7,221 bases of DNA from JAYSSF01 sp043720715 (GCA_043720715.1 JAYSSF010000035.1:1-7221), one strand, 5' to 3'. Positions 1 to 6,762 are shown, counted from the first letter of the stretch. Notes: a model not told the origin generated them from the sequence alone. Program-made: numbers and translations.

Positions 1-138
1 AGCGTTTTCTCGAGGAAACACATGACAGCAAACCTTTCACGATATGATGATTACGATGATTTTTGAGAATATCGTGAGGTTTTGCAGTGTTTCCTTAAAT
101 CTCTTATCGAATAGTCGGTCAATCTCTCTATCAGTCAC
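1..138 (-). CDS. partial small protein, possible membrane anchor (runs off left edge)
   Basis: With TGA read as Gly, this minus-strand frame stays open from an in-frame TAA at 186-184 to the window edge. The first plausible start is GTG at 138. The 46 visible residues begin with a charged, helix-prone stretch (TDREIDRLFDKRFKETLQN), followed by a hydrophobic run (IFSKIIVIII) that could be the start of a membrane segment. I do not recognise a family. It would be transcribed divergently from pyruvate kinase. GAGGA lies directly against the GTG with no usable spacing, so the start is uncertain. The 3' part overlaps the palindrome at 13-95, and a plus-strand frame is also open over the same bases, so coding is likely but not proven. 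Confidence 0.4.
13..95. repeat. large imperfect palindrome (about 25 bp arms)
   Basis: The left arm at 13-45 is complementary to the right arm at 69-95. AGGAAACAC (13-21) pairs with GTGTTTCCT (87-95), GCAAACC (28-34) pairs with GGTTTTGC (78-85), and TCACGATAT (37-45) pairs with ATATCGTGA (69-77). Small bulges separate these blocks, and the loop is about 23 nt. There is no T-run next to it, so it is not a classical terminator. It could be a dispersed palindromic element or a coding stretch with strong secondary structure. Confidence 0.6.
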
Positions 139-340
139 TCCTCAGTGATGTACAAAAAAGTCAAATAGGTTACGAGAAAAGCATTACATGAATGGGTTAT
201 ATTATTATATGAATTTACATATAATCATTATATATATTAAGTCAATAGTTAGCTATGTGTTGTTTTCAATCTATAAATCACTATATTCTTGTTTCGTATC
301 AATCACTCATACACTTTATCTCTCGCATCTTATTAAAACA
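139..340. promoter_or_regulatory. AT-rich divergent control region upstream of pyruvate kinase
   Basis: I see no convincing gene here. The stretch is very AT-rich and separates the leftward partial gene from rightward pyruvate kinase. For the plus strand, the best sigma70-like pair is TTGTTT (260-265), a 16 bp spacer and TATATT (282-287), which would give a leader of roughly 45 nt. Several other TATAAT-like hexamers lie at 200-240 on both strands, so the choice is tentative. No Shine-Dalgarno motif precedes the pyruvate kinase ATG. Confidence 0.35.
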
Positions 341-1780
341 ATGAACTATCAACACAAAAAAACCAAAACAATCTGTACTATTGGACCATCGAGCTGGACT
401 GAAGGGAAAATCCTCGCCCTGTATGAGGCGGGTATGAATGTAGTCAGACTCAATTTTTCTCATAAAGATTATGAAGAAAAACAAATGGTGGTCGATCTCG
501 TACGTCGTCTCAATGCAGAAGGCAAAACAAAACTCACTATTGCCCTCGATAATAAATGACCAGAGATCCGTACTGGTAAGCTCACCGAGAATCTCGTCTA
601 TGAAAAAGGTGAAATCTTCCCACTCACGATCGATCTTAGCCAGCAAGCTATCGATAAAGCACTATACTGTGACTATGAATATCTCGTCGAGAGTGTAAAT
701 GTGTGAGATATTATCAAGGTAGAGTCTGGTCTCATGGATATTGTCGTGGTGGAGAAAGTTGATGCCAAAACTCTCAAAGTACAAGCCCTAGCGGGAGCGA
801 GTATTAAATCCTACAGACATATCAACCTTCCAGGTATCAGACTCAAGCTTCCAGGATTCACTGAGCAGGACAAAGAAGATGCACTGTTTGGTATCAAGCA
901 TGGATTTGATGTGATGTTTATGTCGTTTGTGAGAAGCAAGGAGAATTTGATCGAAGCTCGCAAATTCCTGGACGACAACGGCGGAAGTCAGATGAGAATC
1001 TACTCCAAAATCGAAAATCAAGAAGGTATGGATAATCTGGATGAAATTATCGAACACTGCGACGGTATCATGATTGCTCGTGGAGACTTGGGTATCGAAG
1101 TCCCAATTGAGAAGTTACCTACATATCAGATGGAGATGCTCCAGAAGTGCAAACTCGCTGGTAAGCCTGTCATCATGGCAACGCAGCTTATGGAAAATAT
1201 GATGAAAGAACCATACCCAACCAGAGCCGAAATCTCTGATGTGTATCATGCTGTAGTAGAATGAGCTGACATGATCATGACCAGTGGTGAGACTGCGATT
1301 GGTGAATATCCTGTCGAGTGTATCCAGTTTATGTCTCGTATCGCAATAGAGGCTGAATCAACGCTTACTTATCAACACTACGATTTTGTCGGACATGAAG
1401 ATACGGCTGATAAACTACAACGTAAATATCTTGTCAAAGCAGCCATTGATCTGTGCGATAATACTGATGCAAAAGCAATTGTATGTTTTACTAAGTCTGG
1501 ATTCTTACCACAGCTTGCAAGTGCATATAGACCAAGTACTCCTATCTATGGATTTACGAGAAACGCTGATGCTCTTGCAATGATGAATATGTACTACGGT
1601 GTCTATGGTCAGATGATGACTGGTACTGATGAAGGTATCGAGATCAATGAGGCACTCAAGCTTCTCGTAGCTCAAGGATCACTATCAACCGAAGATACAG
1701 TAGTCGTACTTACTGACACACATAGAAACGAATATCATGCTCCGTCATTACATATTATGAAGGTTGCAGATTATTGTTAG
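341..1780 (+). CDS. pyk: pyruvate kinase (three internal UGA-Gly codons)
   Basis: Pyruvate kinase transfers phosphate from phosphoenolpyruvate to ADP, the last ATP-forming step of glycolysis, in the cytoplasm. The product is 479 residues, normal for the family. Visible motifs are CTIGPSS at the N-terminus, RLNFSH with Arg36, Asn38 and Ser40, DNKGPEIRTG at about 70-79, the active-site signature IYSKIENQEGM with Lys223 and Glu225, ARGDLGIE with Asp249, and PTRAEISDV followed by TSGETAIGEYP. The C-terminal regulatory domain is present (TKSGFLP, YRPSTPIYGFT). TGA codons at 557, 704 and 1262 encode residues 73, 122 and 308, where relatives have Gly (NKGPE, VGD, EGAD). The ATG at 341 gives the standard N-terminus, and the open frame further upstream is low-complexity. 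The usual ATQMLESM block reads ATQLMENM. The gene ends with TAG just before a bidirectional terminator. Confidence 0.97.
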
Positions 1781-1788
1781 TAAGATCA

Positions 1789-1822
1789 AAAAAACCCAAA
1801 TCAAATCTTATTTGGGTTTTTT
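1789..1822. terminator. bidirectional intrinsic terminator between convergent genes
   Basis: AAAAAACCCAAAT (1789-1801) and ATTTGGGTTTTTT (1810-1822) form a perfect 13 bp stem with an 8-nt loop. The A-run on one side and the T-run on the other give a U-tract for transcripts in either direction. It should end both pyruvate kinase (stop at 1778-1780) and the leftward gene whose last codons and TAA (1810-1808) lie within the hairpin. Confidence 0.9.
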
Positions 1823-2899
1823 GTTTAAAGATTTTGATTGATTAAGATCAAAGTTTAATACCTTTCTTAGATATTCTCACATACGAGCATCATAATCAAT
1901 GAATTTTGTATGATATTGATCAAATGATCAATGAGTAGAATTAAATTGCTCTTTATCTCAAGTAATATCTTGATAACGTTTCCAGTTTTTACGAGCTTGT
2001 TCTTTCATGTGTTTTTCACATTGATCCCAAACATCTTTTAATCCTAATTCTTGTAATTTTTTTTCAGCATCATTGAAATAATTAGACTGCGCTCTCTTCC
2101 ATGGAGATCGTTGATTTTCTCACATAATAAAAAATCAATTTGAAATCTTTCTTGCAGCTCTTCTGGCGCGTACCATATTCATATCTTGAGAAAAATAATG
2201 GTGCAATATTTTATTAAGCATCTGGTTGATTGAAGTGTTATTATTAGAATTTTTCAATGTTCCATAAATTTGCTTGATAGTATCTACCGTTATACTTCAA
2301 TAATCGCCACTATCAACAAAATTACTTTCATGATATTTTCACTTCAAAGATAATGGTATCAAACAAACTCTATCATCACTATAGCTAATGTCTTGCTTAA
2401 TGGGAATTTGTAGATCTTTTGATTTTAAAAATAGATTTTGAGAAACTCTCATATGCAACCATTTCTCCAATGAAATTACGCTGGTCACTCATTGCCCATA
2501 ATCAAAGCTTCAAACTTGAGCCGAACTATTAGATTGAATTTGTTTTGAGATATAAGGAATAATTTCTTGAGCATAAAGACCATAACGACTTATGTGATAT
2601 TCAAGTGAAGAATAAAGTGATTCATATATTAGTTTATCAAAATCTTTAGGAAAATGGATGATATTCTTACAGAACTCTTGCATTAAGTTTGCACTGAGCG
2701 ACCATGATAATGACATAGTGATAAGGCTTGAATTTAGTTCTTTCTGGTAGGGACTTAAAATATTATCCAAATTTCAAGATAGATCTGAGAGACGATGAAG
2801 TTCTATATGCAAAGAATCCTCAATAGTTATAAGGTTGTGTTTCTGATCTTCTCCGTCAAGTCGTAGAGGACGAACATGATGTGTTGATTTATGGCCCAT
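1808..2899 (-). CDS. uncharacterised protein with N-terminal HNH-nuclease-like motif
   Basis: This is a 363-residue protein when TGA is Gly, with ten TGA codons and about seven GGN glycine codons. The N-terminus contains THHVRPLRLDGEDQKHNLI followed by IEDSLHIELH. Key residues are His7, His8, Pro11, Gly16, Asn22, Leu23, His31 and His35. This spacing resembles the His-Me-finger HNH nuclease pattern HH..P...G.....NL......H...H, so a metal-dependent DNA or RNA nuclease is possible. The remaining ~320 residues are mostly helical and charged, and I do not recognise them. The region from about 245 on is rich in Lys, Arg and aromatics (RARRAARK, SPWKRAQ, KNWKRY), which would suit nucleic-acid binding. 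The ATG at 2899 follows a TAA in frame (2908-2906) and has no Shine-Dalgarno. It lies 27 nt after the upstream gene, so the two are probably cotranscribed. The coding assignment is firm; the nuclease role is a hypothesis. Confidence 0.75.
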
Positions 2900-2926
2900 T
2901 TGTATTTATCAAAATGATATAATTTT

Positions 2927-3610
2927 CTAGTTTGAGCATATTTTACTCTTATCTTGGTAGTATTGAATGGAAGAATATAGATCTTTAATACGAGTACTAA
3001 TCTTATCTCTATCAAAAAATATCCTATCGTATTCTCATTTAATAGCAGGCAAATATTTATCACCAAGATATTCAGCAATAATTTGCCTTAACTGGACATA
3101 TTTGCGTCTTGGTAGGTTGAGATGATTGATACAAAGTTCAAATATTTCACGAGAAAAGAAAGAATCTTTTCATCATCAGATCATTATGAGGTATTGTTCA
3201 TAAGATATACTACATCATGAATCAGAATAAAATGCACGATCATCAAGCGACAAATATGTTCTCAAAACATTTGATAAATTATATCAAAATTCTCAGATAT
3301 CTAAACCCAGGATAGGCTTATACTCTTCTTTAATTATGGTAGTAAGTCAAAATATATGAGCTTCAATCGTATGATTTAAGCGATGAAAAAAGTTATAATC
3401 TTTTAGCAGGTGTTGTCTGAGATATATCTGAATACAATCAATTGCTTTTTCTAATTGGTTAATACCATCTGGATCAATGATTGAAACGATATCTTTTCTA
3501 AAAGATACTGATTCAAACTTTTTACATAATCAAGAATATTGATTGCTAATTTCATCTCTAAATGGCTCAACTTGATTATGTCGATAATATTCTTCACGAT
3601 TTCGATACAT
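2927..3610 (-). CDS. uncharacterised helical protein, very rich in UGA-Gly codons
   Basis: This is a 227-residue protein with nine TGA codons out of about twelve glycines. No standard-code reading gives an intact gene. The composition is coding-like: regular charged and hydrophobic alternation, few low-complexity stretches and mostly helical prediction by eye. I do not recognise the family. One feature stands out at residues 141-150: LIMI followed by GGGKDS, where all three glycines are TGA. This resembles a strand, glycine loop and helix as in PP-loop ATP pyrophosphatases (SGGxDS), but no other PP-loop motif is evident. The ATG at 3610 follows an in-frame TAA immediately upstream, which fixes the start. 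It is the first gene after the AT-rich gap at 3611-3677 and is followed 27 nt later, in the same frame, by the HNH-like gene. The two may work together. Confidence 0.75.
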
Positions 3611-3677
3611 TTACATATGAAAAAAATATAATATACATTAATTATATATTTTATAATTTATTACAACACTTCTTTAT
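3611..3677 (-). promoter_or_regulatory. AT-rich probable promoter of the two-gene unknown operon
   Basis: This gap lies between the terminator of the CCA-adding enzyme operon and the ATG at 3610. It is almost pure A/T and contains several TATAAT or TATTAT-like hexamers on the minus strand. The best pair I see is TTATAA, 17 bp, TATTAT, which is weak. No Shine-Dalgarno is present. Confidence 0.3.
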
Positions 3678-3712
3678 AAAAAAAACCCAACTGTCTATTG
3701 GCTGAGTTTTTT
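3678..3712 (-). terminator. intrinsic terminator of the toxin-antitoxin/cca operon
   Basis: On the minus strand, AAAAAACTCAGC (3712-3701) pairs with GTTGGGTTTTTT (3691-3680). The stem is 12 bp with two G-U pairs, the loop is 9 nt, and the T-run extends to 3678. The wobbles pair only in RNA from the minus strand, so it is directional. The 5' arm lies within the last codons of the CCA-adding enzyme, whose TAG (3697-3695) is in the loop. Confidence 0.85.
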
Positions 3713-6013
3713 AACTTCCTTTTTCGCAAACTTAATCAATTCTTCCTTTGTATTTCTTGTTGGATCATGTAGTACATATTCGAGGCACTTCTTGAGTAAT
3801 TTACCCAATATCTTACTTGGCTCGAGCTTGAGGGAGTCCATCAATACTTGCCCGTCAATCTCTAATGATCATAAAGTAATCTGACCTTCGTCGTGGTAGA
3901 TCTTATCCAACATGATCCTGAGTTGTTCGGGTCAGTTGAGTTCTGCTTGTGACTGGATCGGATTGTAGTGTCACAGTCTATCTCCCTCCATCACGTCGAG
4001 TAAATCTTGCATCTGTTCATAGCTACTCTCTGCAAGCAGAGTGCGTAGTTTCTTGGTTTGATTTTCAGGCTTGGCCATAAGGATCTGTCATGGATACATA
4101 TGATACTGCACCAGCCATGCGATGTAATCGATCTCTGCATTGGAAAATCATAAAGCGGAGAAATCTCTACGCACAAAGTCAGGCCCACACACCGTATGAT
4201 TGAGCCAACTTCCATGGACAAGTGTCATCTCCTCACGAGTCAGACCAATATCATACAACTTATACTGCTCTACCTTGCCCACATCATGATACAACATAGC
4301 CAGCTTGACCAGATAGTTATCGTTGAGCTTCTGGAGATGCCATAGCGTCATGAGCGTATGATGATAGGTATCGAGCGGATGATACCTGACAGGTTGTTCG
4401 AGTCACTTAATCTTCGCAACTGCTGGGAAAATCAAAGGCAATAATTTGAGTTCATCCAATAATGCGACATAGCCAAATGGATTTTTCATACTGAAGACCT
4501 TGGTGATTTCTTGCTTGATGCGCTCCTTGGCAAGATGCTGTACAAGGAAGTGATATTTCTGCATACTACGCCATGTGTCACGGTGAAAATCCCACTGTAT
4601 CTGACTCACCTGGTTAAGTGTATTGACAAATCTAAGTCCCCTCAGGATTCTGAGTGCATCTTCGTGGAAGCGATGATCTGGCTCGCCCACACAGCGTAGT
4701 GTTCATTCACATAGATCGACGAGTCACTGATAGGGATCAACAATCAAATGAGTAATCGGGTAATCGGGTAATCGGGTAATCGAGATTTTGTCATTTGCTT
4801 GCTCATTCATCTCCTGTATTTTTTCATGATCACAGATACATAGTGTCTCGCTCGCCTCATCATATCGGTATCCTTGCTTCACGTATTTTTCTGGATCGAA
4901 ATTTGCTTGTAAAGTTCATCAAGTGTTTTCACTTTTAGCTTGATCCTTTAGCTTTTTATAATACAAACAATTAATCGTAAAATCTCTCCTCTTCGCATCA
5001 TCTAACAATGAGTCAGACCACTGAATTTCTCCTGGATGACGGAAATCTTCATAACCTCACTCTTGGCGGAATGGTGTAATTTCATATGAGATAGGTCATA
5101 GGTTATAGGTTATAGGTCATAACTTATTTTCCTTTTCGTCATTGCGAGGAACGAAGCAATCTATTAGATCAAGAATTATTTTATTCAACTCCTCCACGCT
5201 CGGGCATCACTCATCTGCTCACATATGTCCTCTGTTTGGTAGAGTTTCTACTGAGGCATGAGGCAGTAACTGTCTATAGTAGTTTTGAATATGCTGATCA
5301 ATAATATCATCCTTTGCTCCGTAGACAAAGTGACACGATGCGACAATCTTTGCTGCATCAATTTCGCGAGCATGAAATGCAAAATATTCCTTAGCCTTAT
5401 TCTCTCATAACCAAGAAATAATACTTTGATTAAAATGATCACTATTTACACTTGTAGGAGTCGTAGGAGCTATGCAAATCACTTGAGATACGGGCTTCAC
5501 TTGTGCACATTGTAAAGCGAGATACGCTCCAGCACTGTGACCGATCACAATATCTACATCATGAACGCAAACCTGGCTAAACCAATAGTCAAAATCAGTC
5601 TGCTGTGCATAATTATAATGTTCAAAAATTACCTCATATCATCACTGCCTCAATGCTTCAGCTACTCAAGTCAGACATGCATCATCTCATGGTTGATTAT
5701 CCCACCCATGTATCAGTAAGATTTTTTCTGCCTTTTTATGCTTTTTTATGCTTTTTTCTGCCTGTGTTCTCACCATCGTCATCGTCCCAAATTTCTCTGT
5801 CCTAAATGTAGAAATATTACTTTTATCAATCATTCCCCACCACTGATCTGGATGATGTGGACCAGTAATATCGACGTCAATGATTGGCTTATCAATTCAT
5901 AAAAGCAGATCCCTTATCACTCCACCCACAAGGTAAAAATCTTCGGTCTGCATCTGAGACTGAAGCCATGTGGTGTGCTCATTGAGTTGAGTAAGGCGAG
6001 AAAAATTGAGCAT
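3695..6013 (-). CDS. cca: tRNA CCA-adding enzyme (HD type) with an alpha/beta hydrolase nested in its catalytic domain
   Basis: The enzyme adds or repairs the 3' CCA of tRNA from CTP and ATP. One frame with 21 TGA-Gly codons gives 772 residues against about 400-480 for the family. The nucleotidyltransferase head has GGVIRD (30-35) and the metal-binding DVD (46-48), then EKFGTMTMV to about 81. The matching next strand, YEITPFRQEGGYEDFRHP, appears only at 310-327, followed by RRDFTIN (342-348), DPYQGL (426-431) and RFHEDALRILRGLRF (448-462). An HD domain follows, with HH at 551-552 and HDVGK at 576-580. Residues ~96-284 form a complete hydrolase with GHSAGA (Ser160), Asp235 or Asp236, and His263. 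A second insert spans ~353-424. The ATG at 6013 lies 18 nt after the PIN gene stop. Poly(A) polymerase is the alternative, but the HD domain and size pattern favour cca. The single frame without any TAA or TAG supports one polypeptide. Confidence 0.9.
4742..4957 (-). other. second insertion (~72 residues) in the cca catalytic domain
   Basis: In relatives, RRDFTIN plus a short strand is followed within about 10-15 residues by DPFGG. Here FTINCLYY (345-352) is separated from VDPYQG (425-430) by about 72 residues that are charged and not recognisable. They include TLCICDHEKI and end in a part encoded by an 8-bp tandem repeat. The insert sits at another beta-hairpin loop of the same nucleotidyltransferase fold. 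Confidence 0.7.
4753..4782. repeat. 8-bp tandem repeat, TAATCGGG x3.75, inside cca
   Basis: Three perfect copies of TAATCGGG (4753-4776) plus TAATCG (4777-4782). They encode ITRLPDYPIT (residues ~412-421) at the end of the second insert. Because 8 is not a multiple of 3, gain or loss of one unit would shift the frame. Confidence 0.95.
5091..5125. repeat. 7-bp tandem repeat at the C-terminal hydrolase/cca junction
   Basis: Five consecutive heptamers ATAGGTC, ATAGGTT, ATAGGTT, ATAGGTC and ATAACTT. On the minus strand they encode KLGPITYNLGPIS (residues ~297-309), immediately before the returning catalytic-domain strand YEITPFR. Here too, a unit change alters the frame. Confidence 0.95.
5137..5160. 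repeat. REP-like palindromic sequence, in frame inside cca
   Basis: The sequence CGTCATTGCGAGGAACGAAGCAAT has ATTGC and GCAAT ends (5141-5145 and 5156-5160). It closely resembles the CGTCATTGCGAG...GAAGCAATC repeat that I recall being dispersed in many unrelated bacterial genomes. On the minus strand it is read through as DCFVPRND (residues 285-292), in the linker between the hydrolase and the 7-bp repeat. Confidence 0.6.
5162..5728 (-). other. nested RBBP9/YdeN-like serine hydrolase domain within cca
   Basis: This segment encodes residues ~96-284 of the CCA-adding enzyme and looks like a complete small alpha/beta hydrolase. It has the first strand with the oxyanion-side loop (KILLIHGW, then DNQPGD), a second strand GYEVIFEHYNY, the nucleophile elbow DIVIGHSAGA with Ser160, strand VICIAPT, the acid strand CHFVYGAKDD (Asp235/236), and the terminal loop LPNRGHMG with His263. 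The short size and the order of elements suggest the RBBP9/YdeN group, whose members are serine hydrolases of mostly unclear substrate. It contains seven TGA-Gly codons, so it has been kept under the recoded system. No start codon with a ribosome binding site or stop separates it from the flanking cca sequence. Confidence 0.85.
5722..5762. repeat. A/T-rich 10-11 bp tandem repeat at the N-terminal cca/hydrolase junction
   Basis: The units on the plus strand are TTTTTTCTGCC, TTTTTATGC, TTTTTTATGC and TTTTTTCTGCC, so two identical outer units flank two near-identical inner ones. The minus strand encodes a Lys-rich linker, AEKSIKKHKKAEK (residues 85-97), directly before the first hydrolase strand. 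Confidence 0.9.
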
Positions 6014-6031
6014 ATAAATAAATAATCTATA

Positions 6032-6442
6032 TTAGAAAAGTGAATTAGTAACAGTAATAGAAAAATCTTTTTCAATTAGATCACTATGAAAATCTTTGAG
6101 ATTATTTGTAAGTAACAATGAACAATCTCAATCAATGCAGTCTGCAAGTATTTGTAAATCAAAATAATCACGAACGTAACCTATATCAAGCGTCGCTCTC
6201 TTACTAATAATAACTCTGAGATTGAGTTTTGAGTAAAACTCTTTAATAACTTCGACTGAAGTAGCTTTATCGTGATTAATCTTTTCAGATTTACGAAGTA
6301 ACTCCGTCAAAACAAATGTACTTACACAGAATATGTAACGATCTTGGTTATCAAGTATAAAACTATGATCTCGTCATCAATATAGCAAAAATTGTCTAAA
6401 AAGACCAAAAATCTTATTTGTATCAAGGAATACTTTTTTCAT
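6032..6442 (-). CDS. PIN-domain ribonuclease, VapC-like toxin
   Basis: PIN domains are small Mg-dependent RNases; VapC members are toxins that cut tRNA or rRNA. The 136-residue product is typical in size. It starts MKKVFLDTN with Asp7, has Glu47 in LTELLRK, and an acidic cluster in RDYFDLQILADCIDGDCSLLLTNNLKDF with Asp92, Asp95, Asp104 and Asp106. The order D...E...D.D with the final LLTNNLKDF strand and helix is the PIN pattern. Three TGA codons encode Gly22, Gly23 and Gly105. The ATG at 6442 abuts the TAG of the upstream small gene with no gap, which suggests translational coupling as in toxin-antitoxin pairs. The cca gene follows after 18 nt and is probably cotranscribed. A housekeeping PIN nuclease cannot be excluded. 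Confidence 0.8.
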
Positions 6443-6667
6443 CTATGCTGAAGCAAATAAATGCTTATTGGCCTCATGATAATTCCAAGCATCGGTGAAA
6501 TTATCTTCAGAAACTGTAGATTCAATCACATCAGAGTACGGGTTAATAGAAATAGTTACAACCACTCTATCGCTTCCAAATTTCTTAGGAATTACCATAT
6601 TAGAGATGGAAAATGGCTGAGCATAGTCATACACTGTTTCATAGATTGTTGCAGATTGTGTACTCAT
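6443..6667 (-). CDS. small antitoxin-like protein upstream of the PIN gene
   Basis: This 74-residue product begins MSTQSATIYETVYDY and ends in HEANKHLFASA. The section SISNMVIPKKFGSDRVVVTISI has the look of a small beta-rich DNA-binding N-domain (compare IPKEF in AbrB/VapB-like antitoxins), and the acidic C-terminal half (SEDNFTDAWNYHEAN) could be the toxin-binding tail. I cannot assign it to a named family. The ATG at 6667 fits a small antitoxin and has GAG shortly upstream. An in-frame TTG at 6718 would add 17 hydrophobic residues but overlaps the promoter. It carries no TGA codon. Its TAG touches the PIN gene ATG, the usual antitoxin-then-toxin order, which is the main support for the role. 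Confidence 0.6.
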   Translation of the reverse strand: MSTQSATIYETVYDYAQPFSISNMVIPKKFGSDRVVVTISINPYSDVIESTVSEDNFTDAWNYHEANKHLFASA

Positions 6668-6700
6668 TATCTCAAAGGATAAACAATAAAGAATGCTACC

Positions 6701-6728
6701 ATAATATTCAATCAGCAATCAAATTCAA
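6701..6728 (-). promoter_or_regulatory. promoter with direct-repeat operator candidate for the TA/cca operon
   Basis: On the minus strand, TTGAAT (6728-6723), a 16 bp spacer and TATTAT (6706-6701) form a good sigma70-like pair 34 nt upstream of the antitoxin ATG. The spacer holds two direct copies of TGATTG (6721-6716 and 6714-6709), one base apart. Antitoxins commonly bind such repeats to repress their own promoter; that is inferred here. Confidence 0.5.
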
Positions 6729-6762
6729 GTAAACAAAAAGAACCTCTCTTCTGAAAACAAAA

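Noticed and set aside
1..114. Rightward partial gene ending in TAG at 112-114
   Set aside because: It is open (with MTANLSRYDDYDDFGEYREVL), but the minus-strand frame across the same bases is longer and more protein-like. The palindrome makes both strands look similar. It remains a weak alternative.
341..1780. Pyruvate kinase as a pseudogene broken by three stops
   Set aside because: All three interruptions are TGA at conserved glycine sites with the frame otherwise intact. The other genes show the same pattern.
2906..2929. Stop-codon read-through joining the two unknown genes
   Set aside because: Two different in-frame stops (TAG at 2929-2927, TAA at 2908-2906) lie in the gap, and an ATG follows directly.
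4511..4699. Rightward short frame within the cca region
   Set aside because: It is antisense to the conserved HEDALRILRGLRF region and has no recognisable features.
4753..5125. Short repeats as a CRISPR array
   Set aside because: The units are 7-8 bp with no spacers and lie inside a coding frame.
5162..5728. The hydrolase as a separate gene
   Set aside because: No TAA or TAG separates it from the cca halves, all three parts are in the same frame, and neither half of the nucleotidyltransferase domain is complete without the other.
5537..5805. Rightward open frames over the hydrolase region
   Set aside because: They are short, low in coding character and antisense to a frame with a full catalytic triad and domain structure.
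341..6442. UGA as tryptophan (Mycoplasma-type code) or selenocysteine
   Set aside because: The affected sites are glycines in known families (NKGPE, DPYQG), not Trp or Cys. TGG is used for Trp in normal positions. TGA is far too frequent for selenocysteine.
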